A DNA stretch of 64,000 nt, taken from Adenophora triphylla var. japonica (lineage: Eukaryota > Streptophyta > Magnoliopsida > Asterales > Campanulaceae). Shown in pieces: positions 1 through 11,485 of the stretch (its first letter is position 1; each line of letters begins with the position of its first letter). The position numbers were made by a program, and so were the translations under genes. The notes under the pieces are model-generated. The model saw only the letters and a list, made by a program, of their open reading frames with translations. It was not told the origin of the DNA and made no database searches. The DNA lies in NCBI GenBank assembly GCA_022495995.1, contig JAFEMH010002495.1, forward strand, positions 248,001-312,000, read 5' to 3'.

Positions 1-174
1 ATAAAAATGAACCTAAAACCTGTCTTAAAAAGCAAGAAAAATACCAAAAGCGTAAAATCTAGAAAATAAGGAAAAGGAACTAAAAAGTATATGAAATGAA
101 ATGAGAAATGATGATTTATGCAATAAAAAGTATATAAAAATAAGGATAAATGACTATATAATAGTCACTTATCA
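1..174 (-). repeat. 3' LTR of the Athila-like element (terminal 174 bp only)
   Basis: Ends in TTATCA and is identical to the end of the LTR at 5658-5831. The rest of this LTR lies left of the window. Confidence 0.9.
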
Positions 175-190
175 AACTCCCCCACACTTA
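175..190 (-). other. polypurine tract of the Athila-like element
   Basis: On the minus strand a purine run with GTGTGGGGGAG directly abuts the 3' LTR, the expected position for plus-strand priming. A second similar run, a G10 tract after CAAGTGTG, lies at 1483-1495. Paired PPT-like tracts of this type are familiar from plant Athila/Tat elements. Confidence 0.7.
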
Positions 191-1600
191 AACCTTTGCT
201 TGTCCCCAAGCAAACTTAGAATGAAATATGGAGAGGGAGAAAAATATGATTGATCCCTCAAAAATAAAGTAGCAAGCCCTTGAATGCCTTGTAGATAATG
301 CCTTTTATCTATCTAATCATATTTTGAATACCTTTAAAAAATTTATTTTAGGAAGAAATATTTTAGGGATATTTTAAAGAGATAAAATGCAAGACAATAA
401 CCTAGTATAGCATATATAGAATTTTGACCAAGTAAAGCATGCTAGAAGGAAGAAACTTCTTGGTAGGAAAAGCTATCACTTTTTAGAGTGATTTTTTTTA
501 GAAAAGATGAATTTTATTTCTTTAAGATGTACAAGAGAAGGTATAGACATTTTATTCACAATTTAGAAGTTCCGAAGAATTGTATTACATTCTTGAATCT
601 CAAGGGTGAAGAATGGGTGATGGTAGTGGAAAAATCTCGTCAAAGTCAAACAAATTTATCTTATTTTTGTACGTGTTAAATTTTTGCAAAAGACCTAAGT
701 TATTCTTGATCCTTTCAAGTAGGAGACATTGTGGTCGCGAGCCCCATGTTCCTAATACTTAGATCAAGAATACTTTTGGATATTATTTCCGTTTTGGCAA
801 GGAAGCATCGTCGCGTGACGCCGTGCCCCGAGTTACTTAGGAGATAATAGGTTTCTTTTTGCTTTTAAGGTTTGGTGACCATTGTCACTCTTTTATTAAT
901 AAGATAAAAGTGTTTTTCTTTGACTTGATTTGAAAATGGAAGGATGGAATTTATGAAAGGGTGTGATTCAAGGGATGCAAACAAAAAGGTGCTTCTTAAA
1001 AAGGGAATAAATATCTAATAAAGATAAAAAATGTACAATCTTAAAGGAATATATTCAAAAATTTGCATATATAACCAAGCATAAAAGGATTCCTTTCTAA
1101 TCAAATGCATTTTCCTTGATGAGATTCTATATTGTGCTATACCAACTTATGAGGCTTTCAATTATTTCCTAAAAAGATCCCTTATACTTTTCCTTTTTAT
1201 AGATTTCTAAGTGTATAGAAAATATGAGAGGAAAGATAAAGGCATTTATACTAGGGCAAATGGCAAGCATAATGATAATGATTTTTGATCATCATAGGGA
1301 TTTATTATTTATTTTTTTATTATATTTTTTTTTATATACTATTATACATGCATAAAAGAAAAATGCAACTAAAAAAAAGAAAAATTATACTAGAAAAAAT
1401 TATACTAGAAAGCTATTAAATCTAATCTAAAAAATAAGTAAAAATTTAAAACTAGAAAGCGAAAAATAAAAGATAGATATACCCCCCCCCACACTTGAAA
1501 TGAACATTGTCCTCAATGTTTCAAGGAACAAAGAGTAAAGAGATAAGCATGCGGTGGTGAACAAAATTATGATAAATAGTAATATAATCCATCGGTTTAC
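191..1600. other. non-coding 3' internal region of the Athila-like element
   Basis: AT-rich, with no open frame that looks coding on either strand. It carries the second PPT-like tract near 1483-1495. An autonomous relative would have the pol genes between protease and this region; they are absent. Confidence 0.6.
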
Positions 1601-1624
1601 TATTCCGATGATGCTTGTTTAAGG

Positions 1625-4118
1625 TCATAAGCTCGACCCCTTTCTATCGGTGACAATGGACGGTGAGTGGTATTGTAATGGTCTTTTATCCTTAACAACT
1701 CGCCATTCCTTCCCCTTTGGCGTGATTGAGCTCTTATGATTGATGCACATACGACATCCCGGTGTGCCTTTTTTCTTAGGCCCCCTACCCTTTGATTTTT
1801 CAATTTTATTAGGCTTTTTAGGGTGCACATTTTTTTCACCTCTATGATCTAAGGGTTTTTTAATTATTATTTTTGAGTCCTTGGCTTGCAATTTTTCACC
1901 CTTTTTGCTATCATTCTCAGGAGTGTTGATTTCATGGCACGGTTTCTTGAGATTTAAGTCTTTAAATTCGACTTTCTTATTTCCAATGTTTAGAGAAAGA
2001 GTGCCATTCCTTACATCTATTACTGCACCAGCGGTGGCAAGAAAAGGTCTTCCTAGAATAATTGGAATTTGGTGATTTTCCTCCATCTCAAGGACTACAA
2101 AGTCGACCGGGATGATCAATTTCCCAATTTGACAAGGGACATCTTCCATAATACCCATTGGGTATTTAATGGAGCGATCCGCTAGTTGGAGAGAAATAGT
2201 GGTGGGTTTCATTTCCCCCACACCTAGTTTCTTACCTACTGAAAGCGGAATGAGGCTCACACTTGCCCCAAGATCTAACAAAGCATTATCAACATTGTAT
2301 TTACCTATTTTGCAAGGAATAGAGAAAGTGCCGGGATCTTTTAATTTAGGAGGAAGTTCTTTTTGTAAGATGGCACTTACTTCTTCCGTTAATGCAACAG
2401 TCTCATGCTCCTCAAGTTTTCTTTTATTTGCAAGAATATCCTTTAAGAACTTAGCATAAGATGGCATCTGTTGAAGGGCATCGGTAAAAGGTATGTTGAT
2501 ATAAATAGACTTTAAGACTTCTAAAAATTTTGCAAATTGTTTGTCAAGTTTGGTTCTTACCAACCTTTGGGGGTATGGTATTGGAGGGTCAAAATTTCTA
2601 GAAATCTTAGGGGATTCTGTCCCATTTTCAACATCTTCATTAGTCTCAACCATCGGTGGGGTTGGACTAACTTTCTCCTTACTCGGTTTGATATTTTCCT
2701 TAGGAAGGGGATCTATAATTTCTTTTCCACTCCTAGTTTCTACCGCACTAACATGCTCGTCGGGCTTTTGCGATTGACCGAGGAAACTCCCTTGTGGTCT
2801 ATGCGATGTACCAGCTTGTTGAGCTTGTTGATTTTCAAGCATTCTATTGTGGGCGGCTAAATTATCAAACCTAGCATTCAACGACTTTATGGATTCCCTT
2901 AACTCACTATTGGTCTTCTCTTGTTCGTTTTTGCTTTCGATCATAAAATCCATAATAAGATCCAATTTAGATTTAGGGGGAGAGAAAACACTAGAATTGC
3001 CATTGAAATTCTTTTGTGTGAATCCCGATGGTTGTGTAGAAGGTTGTGGGTTTAAAATATTGTTATTCTTATAGGAAAAATTTGGTTGATTTCTCCACTC
3101 GGGATTGTATGTGTTTGAATACATACCACCCTTTTCCCCATAAGAATTAACAAAGTTTACTTGATCACTAGAAGTAGTGTCAAGCAATTCACTGACATTA
3201 CGTACTATGTGAGTTTGACCCGCATAGTTCACAAACAACATTAATATTGGGCACGGGATTTACATTAAAGTTTTCAAACTTTTTAAGAAGCATATCAACT
3301 TTAGAAGATATGGTAGTAATGACATCATTATTGTACTTACCTGGAATCCCCTGCGGTTGTTCCCTCTCATTGAACCATTGATAGTGATTCAGGGCTACGT
3401 TTTCTATCAAGTCGTATTCTTGATCCACCGTCTTATTCATTAGTGCACCTCCTGCGGCGGCATCAATTGTCTCCACTTGTTCTATATGTGAGACCATTAT
3501 AGAAAGTGTGCACAATTAACCACTTTTCAATCCCGTGGTGAGGGCACATCCTTAGGATCTCTTTGAATCGCTCCCAAGCGTCATACGGTGATTCGCTTCT
3601 GTTTGGCTAAAATTTGTAATCTTCGTCCGAATTTGAGCGAGTCTTGCTCGGAGGAAGAAACGTCCAAGGAATGCTTCTTGAATTTGGTCCCAAGTTGTAA
3701 AAGAGTTGGGTGGGGTGAAATTAACCAGCTGTTTCGCCTTATCCTTAGAGAGAAAGGAAAAGGCGCATCCGAATTGCTTAGGGGTAACATTCGAATACGT
3801 GTGGTATCACGGTATTCCAAGAATGTTTGGATGTGGAGATGAGGATCTTCGAAAGCGGTGCCGCTATATTGGTTATTCATAACCATAAGCAAAGTCGCGG
3901 CTTTATCTCAAAGTGTGCCGCTTCGGCATTCGGCACAACAATAGGGGATCTAGTTCCCGGGGTACTTGGGTTAACAAAGTCCTGTAGGGTCCTAGCAGGT
4001 GTTTGCGGTTCTCCGTCCATGTGTTTTTGTAGAGTTTCTCTACATCTTCTTACTCTTTCGTGAACGCTTCTTTCGGGTTCGGATCAAAGTTGTCAACAAA
4101 TGTCCGAGACCGTTTCAT
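1625..4118 (-). pseudogene. Athila-like gag-protease, frame-broken
   Basis: Reads leftward from an ATG at 4118. The N-terminal part (about 4118-3500) has the Retrotrans_gag pattern (EDPHLHIQTFLE, then YDAWERF and CPHHG) but is spread over several frames with stops. The C-terminal part is one open frame of 538 residues (3241-1625). It holds a retropepsin-like motif, DLGASVSLIP, the form usual in Athila-like proteases, and a downstream IILGRPFL flap/dimer motif. A lysine-rich basic tail follows. Gag would form the particle and protease would cut it, but the frameshifts mean this copy makes no full gag. No pol follows, so it is a gag-only derivative. The host effect is unknown. Confidence 0.8.
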
Positions 4119-4241
4119 AAACTACAAGAAAAACACTTGAAGGGAAATTAAACGCAACAGATTATAGGATAGGAAAGCAAAATAGTAAAAACAAAAACTA
4201 AAAATTTGTAGTAAAGACAAAAATAAAAAGTAAACCGTTGT

Positions 4242-4258
4242 CCCCGGCAACGGCGCCA
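4242..4258 (-). other. primer-binding site, tRNA-Asp
   Basis: The plus strand reads CCCCGGCAACGGCGCCA, the 3' end of plant tRNA-Asp(GUC) with CCA. The minus-strand element is therefore complementary to it, a few bases inside the 5' LTR border at 4265. Confidence 0.9.
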
Positions 4259-4264
4259 AAAACT

Positions 4265-5831
4265 TGTTCGGTCGAAACCTAACGGTTTATTTTATATCCG
4301 CAAGCGCACGGGCTATTGTAATATAGCGGGTGCAAGTACGAGTCGATCCCACGAGACGGGGTTTACTTAAGGCATATTTTTGTCTTTAGAAAATATAAAA
4401 AGGATTGGGGGGTAGATAAAATTTGTTTTTAGAATAATAGAGAGAGCATAGACAGAAAATACTTTAATTGAATTCTTATAAAACAAAGCATTCTCGGGAT
4501 TGGAAATCATACACATAATCTTATTCATCAAATTGTCATTGTCTTAGAAATAAAAGGTTTTCATAAAAAGCAAGGATGGTATGTTAGGCCTATGCTATTT
4601 CGGGCTAGGACAATAGCGTTTGTATTCTTCGCTAATTATGTTCTAAGCTTGTTTGAGAAATCCGTTTATGTTTGACCCCATCCTGTCACAAACGGGCATT
4701 CGGCTTATCTCTAGCGACCATAATTAGTAAGAATCCATTAAGGACGGAAGTTCAACATACTTTCCATTAAAAGAACATCCACTAGGCCATTGAACTACTC
4801 TCGTGATCAATGAACCTAGTTTCCTTATATGGTTCCGTCAATTGAGATTCTCCGCTAGGTACTTCTCTCAATTAGTGAATCATACAAATTGGATATCGCC
4901 CGATAAGTAAGGCATTTAGAGAATAATATAAAGAAATTGTTTTAGATGAAGAAAGAAGACAAGACTAATCATTTTTTAGATGATGAATAAGCATGTTTTT
5001 GAGTTTCCAACCCCAAGAATATGGGGGATTACTCACAAGCCATTTATAATATAAAAGCAATTAAAATAAGAGATTGAGTAAGAGAGACTTATGATGGACA
5101 AATGCTTGGAAATAATGCTTCACTTTTATTGATCTTCTTCCAAAGTAACTTCAAGAACAAAGTAATGACTTGATCTTCAAATCTCCTTGGAAATTGTTAT
5201 CACAAGTATTTTGTGTTTTCTATCTATCAAATATCGGTATTTCTCTCTAATGATTCGTGTTTAAGGCGATCTCTAGGGTCCTATTTATAAAAAGGAGGGA
5301 ACTCTTCAATCGGGTGCAACAGGTGCCTTTACGTCGCGATCCACGTTTTGCACGGCCGTGTCAAGGAAGTTGCACGGCCGTGTGACCCTTGGCGCCCGAT
5401 TTGAATTTAAGTCTTGACACCTTCGCACGGCCGCTCCTATATAAGGCTGCACGGCCGCTCCGTAAGATGACACGGGCGCTCCTCTTCAAGACACGGCCAC
5501 TCTATAATTTAGGGCCAAAAATGGCCTGAAAAAGGCCAAGTGCACGGCCGCTCCATCTTTGCTGCACGGCCGCTCTGTCTGAATTTTAACTTTGTGTGCT
5601 TGATTTGGTTGGTGCTCTCCCAAGTCTTTTGCCTTGAAGTGTCCAAGTATCCTTTTGATAAAAATGAACCTAAAACCTGTCTTAAAAAGCAAGAAAAATA
5701 CCAAAAGCGTAAAATCTAGAAAATAAGGAAAAGGAACTAAAAAGTATATGAAATGAAATGAGAAATGATGATTTATGCAATAAAAAGTATATAAAAATAA
5801 GGATAAATGACTATATAATAGTCACTTATCA
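4265..5831 (-). repeat. 5' LTR of the Athila-like element (1567 bp)
   Basis: Bounded by TGTTCGG and TTATCA on the plus strand. A minus-strand TATAAATA at about 5281-5289 is a plausible promoter TATA. Positions 5325-5580 hold six exact CACGGCCG octamers plus two near copies, a GC-rich patch in an otherwise AT-rich LTR. Confidence 0.85.
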
Positions 5832-6033
5832 CCCACATACCTACTTGATAACTAATCGTTGCTGCTTAGAAACACAGCTACATTTCAAGTAGTGAATCAT
5901 TATCACAAAGAAAATAACTCTTTTGTCTTACCACAATCTGCATTCAAATACTAATTTTTGCATTTCTTTAGCAGCTTTATAAGTTTATGCAATATTGGAA
6001 GAAAATGCTGAAACTTCAATGTAGGTGCATCAA

Positions 6034-6066
6034 CCCCCCCCCCCCCCAAAAGGGGGGGGGGGGGGG
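6034..6066. repeat. C14-A4-G15 homopolymer hairpin
   Basis: Fourteen C, four A and fifteen G form a perfect inverted repeat able to fold as a hairpin, or as G-quadruplex and i-motif. The paralogous site at 23659-23682 reads C11-A4-G9, and a C5-AA-G11 relative lies near 24018-24036. It is inside callose synthase intron 1 in both copies. Exact lengths may be affected by sequencing of homopolymers. Confidence 0.8.
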
Positions 6067-6340
6067 AAGAAGATGTAATTTAGTAAAATAATAATCAATA
6101 ATAATAATAGTAATAATAATAAAATGGGGGCAATGCTTTCATGCTCATTTACTTTATTTTCAAGCTAAAATCAAAAAAGGGTCAACCAGAAATCAAAAAA
6201 GGGTCAACCAGGTCAAACATTCTTTGACTAAAATCAACAAGAGTCAAATCGTGTCAAACCAGTTTAAGAGCATACAATAAATCCATAAACAATGCCGAGA
6301 GAGGAAATGCTGGGGAAAAAAAAGAGATAATCAGGCTTAC

Positions 6341-6542
6341 AGAGATAAGCAACCTGAGGGTAGCTTGGTTCAACTTCATTAGCCACGCGTAGAATGTGCG
6401 CAATCTCAACCAAGGACGATGGCACCACCTCACTGTCAAATATAGATTCTCCCAAATTCCCCGCCGTTTGAGTCCGCATTATCCGACGCTGCGGCGGCGG
6501 CTGCTGATCGGAGCCTCCAGCTCTGCCTCCCCTCGCCGACAT
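6341..6542 (-). CDS. callose synthase (glucan synthase-like), exon 1 only, partial gene
   Basis: First coding exon of a callose synthase, a large plasma-membrane enzyme making beta-1,3-glucan from UDP-glucose. ATG is at 6542. The frame encodes a short variable N-terminus rich in Gly/Pro/Gln, then the conserved [20 protein letters not shown] block and LRVANEV...AYLC. It ends at a good donor (T|GTAAGC, 6340-6335). This copy keeps the 86 bp missing from the paralogous exon at 24484-24599, so it is the intact version. The following exons would lie to the left, beyond the inserted retroelement, and are not seen. Whether a whole gene survives there cannot be judged; an 8-kb-class insertion in intron 1 is possible in plants. 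Upstream are an AG-rich leader and DNA shared with the 25 kb copy. Confidence 0.8.
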
Positions 6543-6726
6543 TATCACAAGAACACAACTTTCAAAAATGGTGCAACTTTAAGCTAGGAGAGAGAGAGAG
6601 AGATTGAAAGAACGGAGCCAAAAAAACAGAGCTATTTTCAATTTGGAATTTTTAAGGTGAGTAGTGGGTTTCTTTAGCTATTTTGGGTCTGGTTTTCTCA
6701 ACTATTGCGATACTGCCATTGGATTA

Positions 6727-7300
6727 GGCTATCCACAAGGTGAATGAAAAGGGAGTTGAAATGGGTTTAAGTTGAATGAAATGGAGTGGGATGAAATTGT
6801 TAAATGAAAATTTTCATCCCGTTGAAAAAAAAATAAAATTGTCGTCAAGACACGTGTAAACGTTCCATTGAACCGCGTTTGGCGCGTGTAACTCACCTCC
6901 CGGGCTGGTGCGTGAGGCGTTGGCGTTTTCCCTTTTTTTCTTGATTTTCTATGTGGCTTCATCCGATTAGTTTCCCGAATTTTCGAATTTAAGTTTTTAT
7001 CCCAAAGCTTTGAGCTGAATTATCAACTAGTAAATTAATTTTTTTTCACTAAAATTCATCATTTTTTTCCTATAAATTGATATATGTTTCATTTGATTTG
7101 GACACAAAAAACACTCATTTCTCAATTATCATTCTTCATTTTAGCCTTTATTTAAAAAAAAATCATTATTTTTTTCCTATAAATTGATGCAATATTTTTT
7201 TAATTAATTGTGAAATATTTTTTTAATTATAAATAATAATAAGAGTTGGTCTTATAAAAAACTAGTTTTTCCTGTCACTTAGGAAAAACGTGTTTTGTTT
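6727..7300. other. AT-rich spacer, no gene seen
   Basis: Short frames only, none with recognisable protein features. Contains a short AACTAGTTTTT foldback-like element near 7257-7290, similar in style to the small MITE at 24072-24228. Confidence 0.5.
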
Positions 7301-7304
7301 TCCC

Positions 7305-7495
7305 CGTTTGTGTCAGTGTCAGTTTAACAAAATGCCAGTGTGACAAAGTGCCAGTGCATGTGTAATAAAGTGCCAGTGTAAAAAAGTGCCAGTGCATGTG
7401 TAACAAAGTGCCAGTGCATGTGTAACAAAGTGCCAGTATAAAAAGTGTCAGTGCCAGTTTAACAAAGTGTCAGTGTAAAAAAGTGTCAGTATTTG
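7305..7495. repeat. minisatellite of AAAGTGCCAGTG units
   Basis: About ten degenerate units built on AACAAAGTGCCAGTGCATGTGT or its shorter form AAAAAGTGTCAGTG, in direct orientation. Confidence 0.8.
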
Positions 7496-7519
7496 GATAA
7501 AAACACAATTTGAGATAAT

Positions 7520-7860
7520 TTGAGTGGGGAGGGGGCAGGGGTGGTGGTGGTGAGTGAAGTGGGGCAGAGGTGGTAGTGGTGAGTGGAGTGGGGAGTTATT
7601 AAAAATAAATTTTAAATGATTAATTTTTTTTATCCGACGGGGGGGTGGGGTGGGGGGCAGGGGTGGTGGTGGTGAGTGGAGTGGGCTGGGGAGTTGTTAA
7701 AAAATAAATTTTAAATTATTAATTTTTTTTTACCCGAGGGGGGTGTGGTGGTGGTGGTGGTGAGTGGGTTGGGGGTGGGGGACAGTGGGTGGTGGTGGTG
7801 AGTGGGGTGGGGGTGGTGGTGGTGGTGGTGAGTGGGGTAGGGTGGGGGCAGGTAACATGG
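7520..7860. repeat. GGTGGTGG-rich simple repeat tract with internal duplication
   Basis: G-rich runs (GTGGTGGTGGTGAGTGG) alternate with two copies of an AT-rich patch (AATAAATTTTAAAT) at about 7602-7630 and 7702-7728, showing a tandemly duplicated unit. The His/Pro-rich frame on the minus strand here is a product of the repeat. Confidence 0.75.
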
Positions 7861-7891
7861 GATGTATGAAAAGTTAGGTGTGTGAGTTAGG

Positions 7892-8110
7892 CCGAGATGT
7901 TTTCTCGGCAAGACGTTTGGCTTTCTTCTTTTTCATCTACATTATGCCGAGGAAGATGACTCGTACATAGGCTTTAGATGGTTTTGCCGGTAGTCGTTTG
8001 AGTCGAGGGGTTTCCTCGTCAAGACGTTAGGCTTTCTTCTTTTTCATCTACCTTATGCCGAGGAAGATGACTCGAACATATGTTTTAGATGGTTCGGGTC
8101 TCATCTATCC
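7892..8110. repeat. 111-bp direct repeat, two copies
   Basis: Each copy contains CAAGACGTTTGGCTTTC, TTTTTCATCTAC, ATGCCGAGGAAGATGACTCG and TTTAGATGG; anchor bases at 7909 and 8020 give the 111-bp period. GCCGAGGA words also occur in the adjacent gag remnant, so this is probably 3' non-coding DNA of that element. Confidence 0.7.
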
Positions 8111-8393
8111 ATGTCGAGGAAGAACTTGGTTGGTCATAGGTCTTGAGTGAGTTATGATGGGGGGTTTATCCCTTTGAAGGCCGAGGAGGGCGCTCCTCAT
8201 CTTCCAGTGTTGTCTTGATAGTTGCTTTACATGTTGAAGAAGTAAATTTCATTAATTGAATTGATTACATCAAACTGCAATCCTGTCTTGCTAGAAAAGT
8301 AAAAGACTAATAAAGATTAACCTATTACATAAAAATAGACTAAAACTAATGATAGTATTATGCCCTTGCTTGCCTGGGGTCTTCATTCATTTT

Positions 8394-10699
8394 CTAGTTG
8401 TAATGGTTTGGATTCAAATTTTTTGCTGTAGGGGTAGCCAACTCAACCGGTTCGTCCACGTCCCGCAACTCTCCTTGTCTTGAGTCATGGTTGGCCCCTG
8501 GGTTCTGGGCGTTGATGAGATGAGAGGCTGTATCTAGGACGGACATAACTGTATCATTGTTGTCTTTATGACCATCTAATATCTCACTTCCAACTGGTTC
8601 GTCTGCGTCCCGCAGCTCTCCTTGTATCAAGTCATGGTTGGCCCCCGAGTTCTGACCCGTTGACGAGGTGAGGGGCTATATCCAGGACGGACAGAACTGT
8701 GTTAGGAGAAACTAATGTAGTTTAGCCCTAGGAGGCCTGTTTTCTTCTTTATCCTCCTTATCTTCATCATCACTGTCTTCATTTTTTCTCTTACGCTTGC
8801 TCTCCTTCCTCATGATATATCGATCGAGTTTGCCTTCAGCAACCCACCTTTATATCACCCTTTTGAGGGCGATGCAGTTTTCAGTGTTGTGACCATAGTC
8901 TTTGTGGAAATCACAGTATTTGGAAGGTTCACGTGGGTACTTTGGTTGGTCACTGAGTGGGCGGGGATTTGAAAGATTCACCAATTGCATGATTTCTGTG
9001 ATAGGTTTGGTGAGGGGGGTGAAGATCTCGGCCTTTTCAGTTCCTCGCGTTCTGTTTTTGCCCTTGTAGCTGCTTCCATTCGAAACATGGTTGGTGCCAG
9101 TTGTTTTTGTCTCTGTCTTGTTAGACTTTTTCTTTCTTTTCTCTTTCGCCATGGCTATGGCATATGCCACGTTGAATAAATCAGATTTACACTTGGGCTC
9201 TCTGGCGGAGAGTTCATATATCAATTGCCCGAATCTAAGTCCGGAATTGAAGCAGACGATCACCTCCCTGTCGGTCAGGCTTTCTTCTACTTGGTCTGCC
9301 ATAGCTCTGAATCGGTTATAGTAATTCAGAGTGGTTTCATTCTATCCTTGCTCGATGTTAGAAAGGCCAGTCAACCTCTTCTTCCTTTTCCCTGCCATGG
9401 CAAAGTGATCCAAGAACTTCCTCCTCATATTCCTCCAGCTATCAATGCTTCCCTTTTTTAGCTCACGGAACCATGCCAACGCTGTTCCGGAGAAGGTACT
9501 CGCAAAAGCTTTGCAGAGAATGTCATCTGCTTTGGTGAGGAGGGCCATAGTGGATTCGAAACTTTGTACATGGTCTCTTGCATCGATGGTTCCCACATAC
9601 TTGTCAAAACTTGGGACTTTAAAGGCAGGGTTAGGAGGTAGTTCATTGATTTCTTGTGAGAATGGACGGGTGACACTTGTGTCGTCTTCTTATGTTTCTT
9701 TTTTACCCATTTCCATCTCATCAAGCCTCTTCTTCGGCATCAATAGTTCTCTGGCGTCAATACCAGAACTGAAGTGAGAGCTCCGGTGGGAACTTCGGTG
9801 GGACCTTTCTCTTGCGTACCCATTCACCCTGCTATGTTCCTTGGGCTCTCGGTGGTTATCTCCATGTCTGGATGGAGCCCTATCTCTCCTTTGTTCCTTC
9901 TCGAAGAGAGGTATTCTGTGATGAGGAGGGCTCCTCGGCTGGTGAGGAATCCTGTGACGAGATGGGCTTCTAGGCCGAGGAGGGTAGTTGGGACGAGGAG
10001 GAACATTGTGACGGGGTGGTGTTCTTTGCTTTCCCTGACATGAGCCTTGCTCGCAAGTCAGTAGAGTTTACCTCCTGATCCTTTTGTTGGTTCAGGTGAC
10101 TCCTTAGATCTATCACGTCCCTCTCGTTCTCCTGTCCCTTTGACCTAGGACAAGGTGGAATTTCTGGAGGGTTTTGCTTAGATCGTACAACAAGTTCAAG
10201 ACGAGGGGAATTTTGGCCACGAGGAAGACTTTCTCCATTCCTCGGACTACCACGCCTGTCGTCCTGACTTTCCCCTCCGAGGGAATTTCCAGTCCTCGCA
10301 GGCCTCATAAATCCAGCCAACGAATGCTAGGGATCCAATTGCAACAGGCATTTTGAGTTTCATAAATATGTTGCAAAGTCTCCATTTATTGGTGCAGGAG
10401 AGTCATACGATCAATTTGTTGGGTAGAAGTCTCGGCTGCTCCCTTCTCGATATTCTTCGTTTGGCTACCCGGTCGCTTTCCTCACTTATGACGAGGAGGG
10501 TTTGCGATAATCACCTCGGCGGTGGTGAGTCCAGAGAACGAAGAGTCGTGCGGGGAGGTAGCAGGTCGATTAATGGTGGGGGAGGAGGAAGCAGCTCTCC
10601 ATTGGTGAGAGGGAGACCAATCCTTGTGTTAATAGGAATATCTTCCACCAAAACTTGATCTCCTTCATGAGTAACACTAACAGTTTGCCCGTCTTCCAT
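8394..10699 (-). pseudogene. Tat/Ogre-like Ty3/gypsy gag remnant
   Basis: Reads leftward from an ATG at 10699. A Pro/Arg-rich N-terminal part (10699-9970) with repeated DLR..L elements is followed by the Retrotrans_gag core at 9596-9342 (ALAWFRELKKGSIDSW, RKFLDHF). The next segment, 9302-8850, ends with the zinc-knuckle-like YCDFHKDYGHNTENC typical of Tat-lineage gag. Pieces lie in different frames separated by stops, so it is dead. The last segment has a 147-bp tandem duplication (anchors 8451 and 8598; GELRD..EPV twice). No protease, RT or integrase follows, and LTR borders could not be drawn. The tandem copia element at 10976-15792 is inserted in its 5' leader. Confidence 0.7.
8441..8705. 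repeat. 147-bp imperfect tandem duplication in gag remnant
   Basis: Two copies anchored at GGTTCGTC (8449 and 8596), period 147 bp or 49 codons, so the duplication was frame-neutral when made. Confidence 0.7.
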
Positions 10700-10970
10700 T
10701 GGAATTATGATTATAGTTCAAACAGAATTTCCAGCCAAACAAATTCAGGCCTACAAAATATTCAGGCCAACGGAATTTAGGCTGAAAGTTCAAAGGCCAT
10801 CTGACAAAAATGAATGAAATACTAAATGTTACTATTGCTGAAAACCACGGAAGAAATGTTCCATGAAAATAAACTAAATATATGACCAGAAAGAATTTTA
10901 AAGCATAAAATGATTGAAATGAAGTAAAAGAAACAGGATGAAAACCAGTAAAAATAAAATCAATTTACCA
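10700..10970 (-). other. 5' leader of the Tat-like gag remnant, continuing at 15798-16080
   Basis: Non-coding DNA upstream of the gag ATG. With the three-LTR array and one TSD removed, 10970 joins 15798 as continuous AT-rich leader or LTR sequence. PBS and LTR border were not identified. Confidence 0.4.
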
Positions 10971-10975
10971 GATGA

Positions 10976-11485
10976 TGTTGTGAAATTGGTGCTCCCCCGT
11001 TGCAATCAAAACAAAGAAAACAACACACCCACACGTACAAGAAAGAAACAATCACACACAAGAACACAAGAGTTGTTTACCCGGTTCATTCACCAACTCG
11101 TGAACTACGTCCGGCGGTGCGAGCCAATATGTATTAGTCACCTCTCTAATATGTTGCTACAATGTGTTCTAGGCCGAAATTATGCTTATATAGTTATACA
11201 AGGAACCCTAAATCTAATTTAAGAAGAGTTCTGATCAGAAAAGGAAACAAAATCAAGCTGCTGCAGAAAACCCGTCGACAGCGCGGCCGCCCTCGGTCCA
11301 GCGCGGTCGCCCTCGGTGATTCCGCCAAACCACGAAGCCTCGCCCGTGTGCGCGGTCGCGCAGCTCCTCCAGCGGTCGCGCGGCTCACCGAAACCTCTGC
11401 TCCGTTTTGAACTCCTCTTCGATCTCGCCGACTCCTCCGACTTAGGCCCCTTTTCATCCTTGTAGTTTAGGATCCAATCCCAACA
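10976..11485 (-). repeat. LTR A of the tandem copia array
   Basis: 510 bp, TG...CA ends. By eye closer to LTR C than to the central LTR B. Confidence 0.85.

Larger units (their letters stand above)
1..5831 (-). mobile_element. Athila-like Ty3/gypsy LTR retrotransposon, non-autonomous, left end outside window
   Basis: The element lies on the minus strand. Its 5' LTR is at 4265-5831, then comes a tRNA-Asp primer-binding site, a gag-protease region, a polypurine tract and the first 174 bp of the 3' LTR (1-174). Positions 1-174 match 5658-5831 base for base by eye, so the insertion is young. No reverse transcriptase, RNase H or integrase is visible between protease and 3' LTR, so it must move with enzymes from another copy. 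Athila assignment rests on the tRNA-Asp PBS, gag type and LTR style (inference). The TSD cannot be tested because the left flank is missing. Confidence 0.85.
5832..6726. repeat. segmental duplicate of callose synthase exon 1 region (pair of 23457-25082)
   Basis: From CATACCTACTTGATA to ACTGCCATTGG this segment is colinear with 23457-25082: intron 1, exon 1, 5' leader and proximal upstream DNA. The 23-25 kb copy is longer because it carries extra blocks (about 23675-24010, 24072-24228, 24624-24945) and lacks 86 bp of exon 1. The Athila-like element at 1-5831 interrupts this copy just left of 5832, so any further exons lie outside the window. Confidence 0.85.

Noticed and set aside
7711..7911. 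His/Pro/Thr-rich open frame on the minus strand
   Set aside because: It is a translation of the GGT-rich simple repeat, with no start context or homology.
10353..10658. Plus-strand open frames across the gag remnants (8985-10658)
   Set aside because: They are antisense shadows of the Pro/Arg-rich gag on the minus strand.
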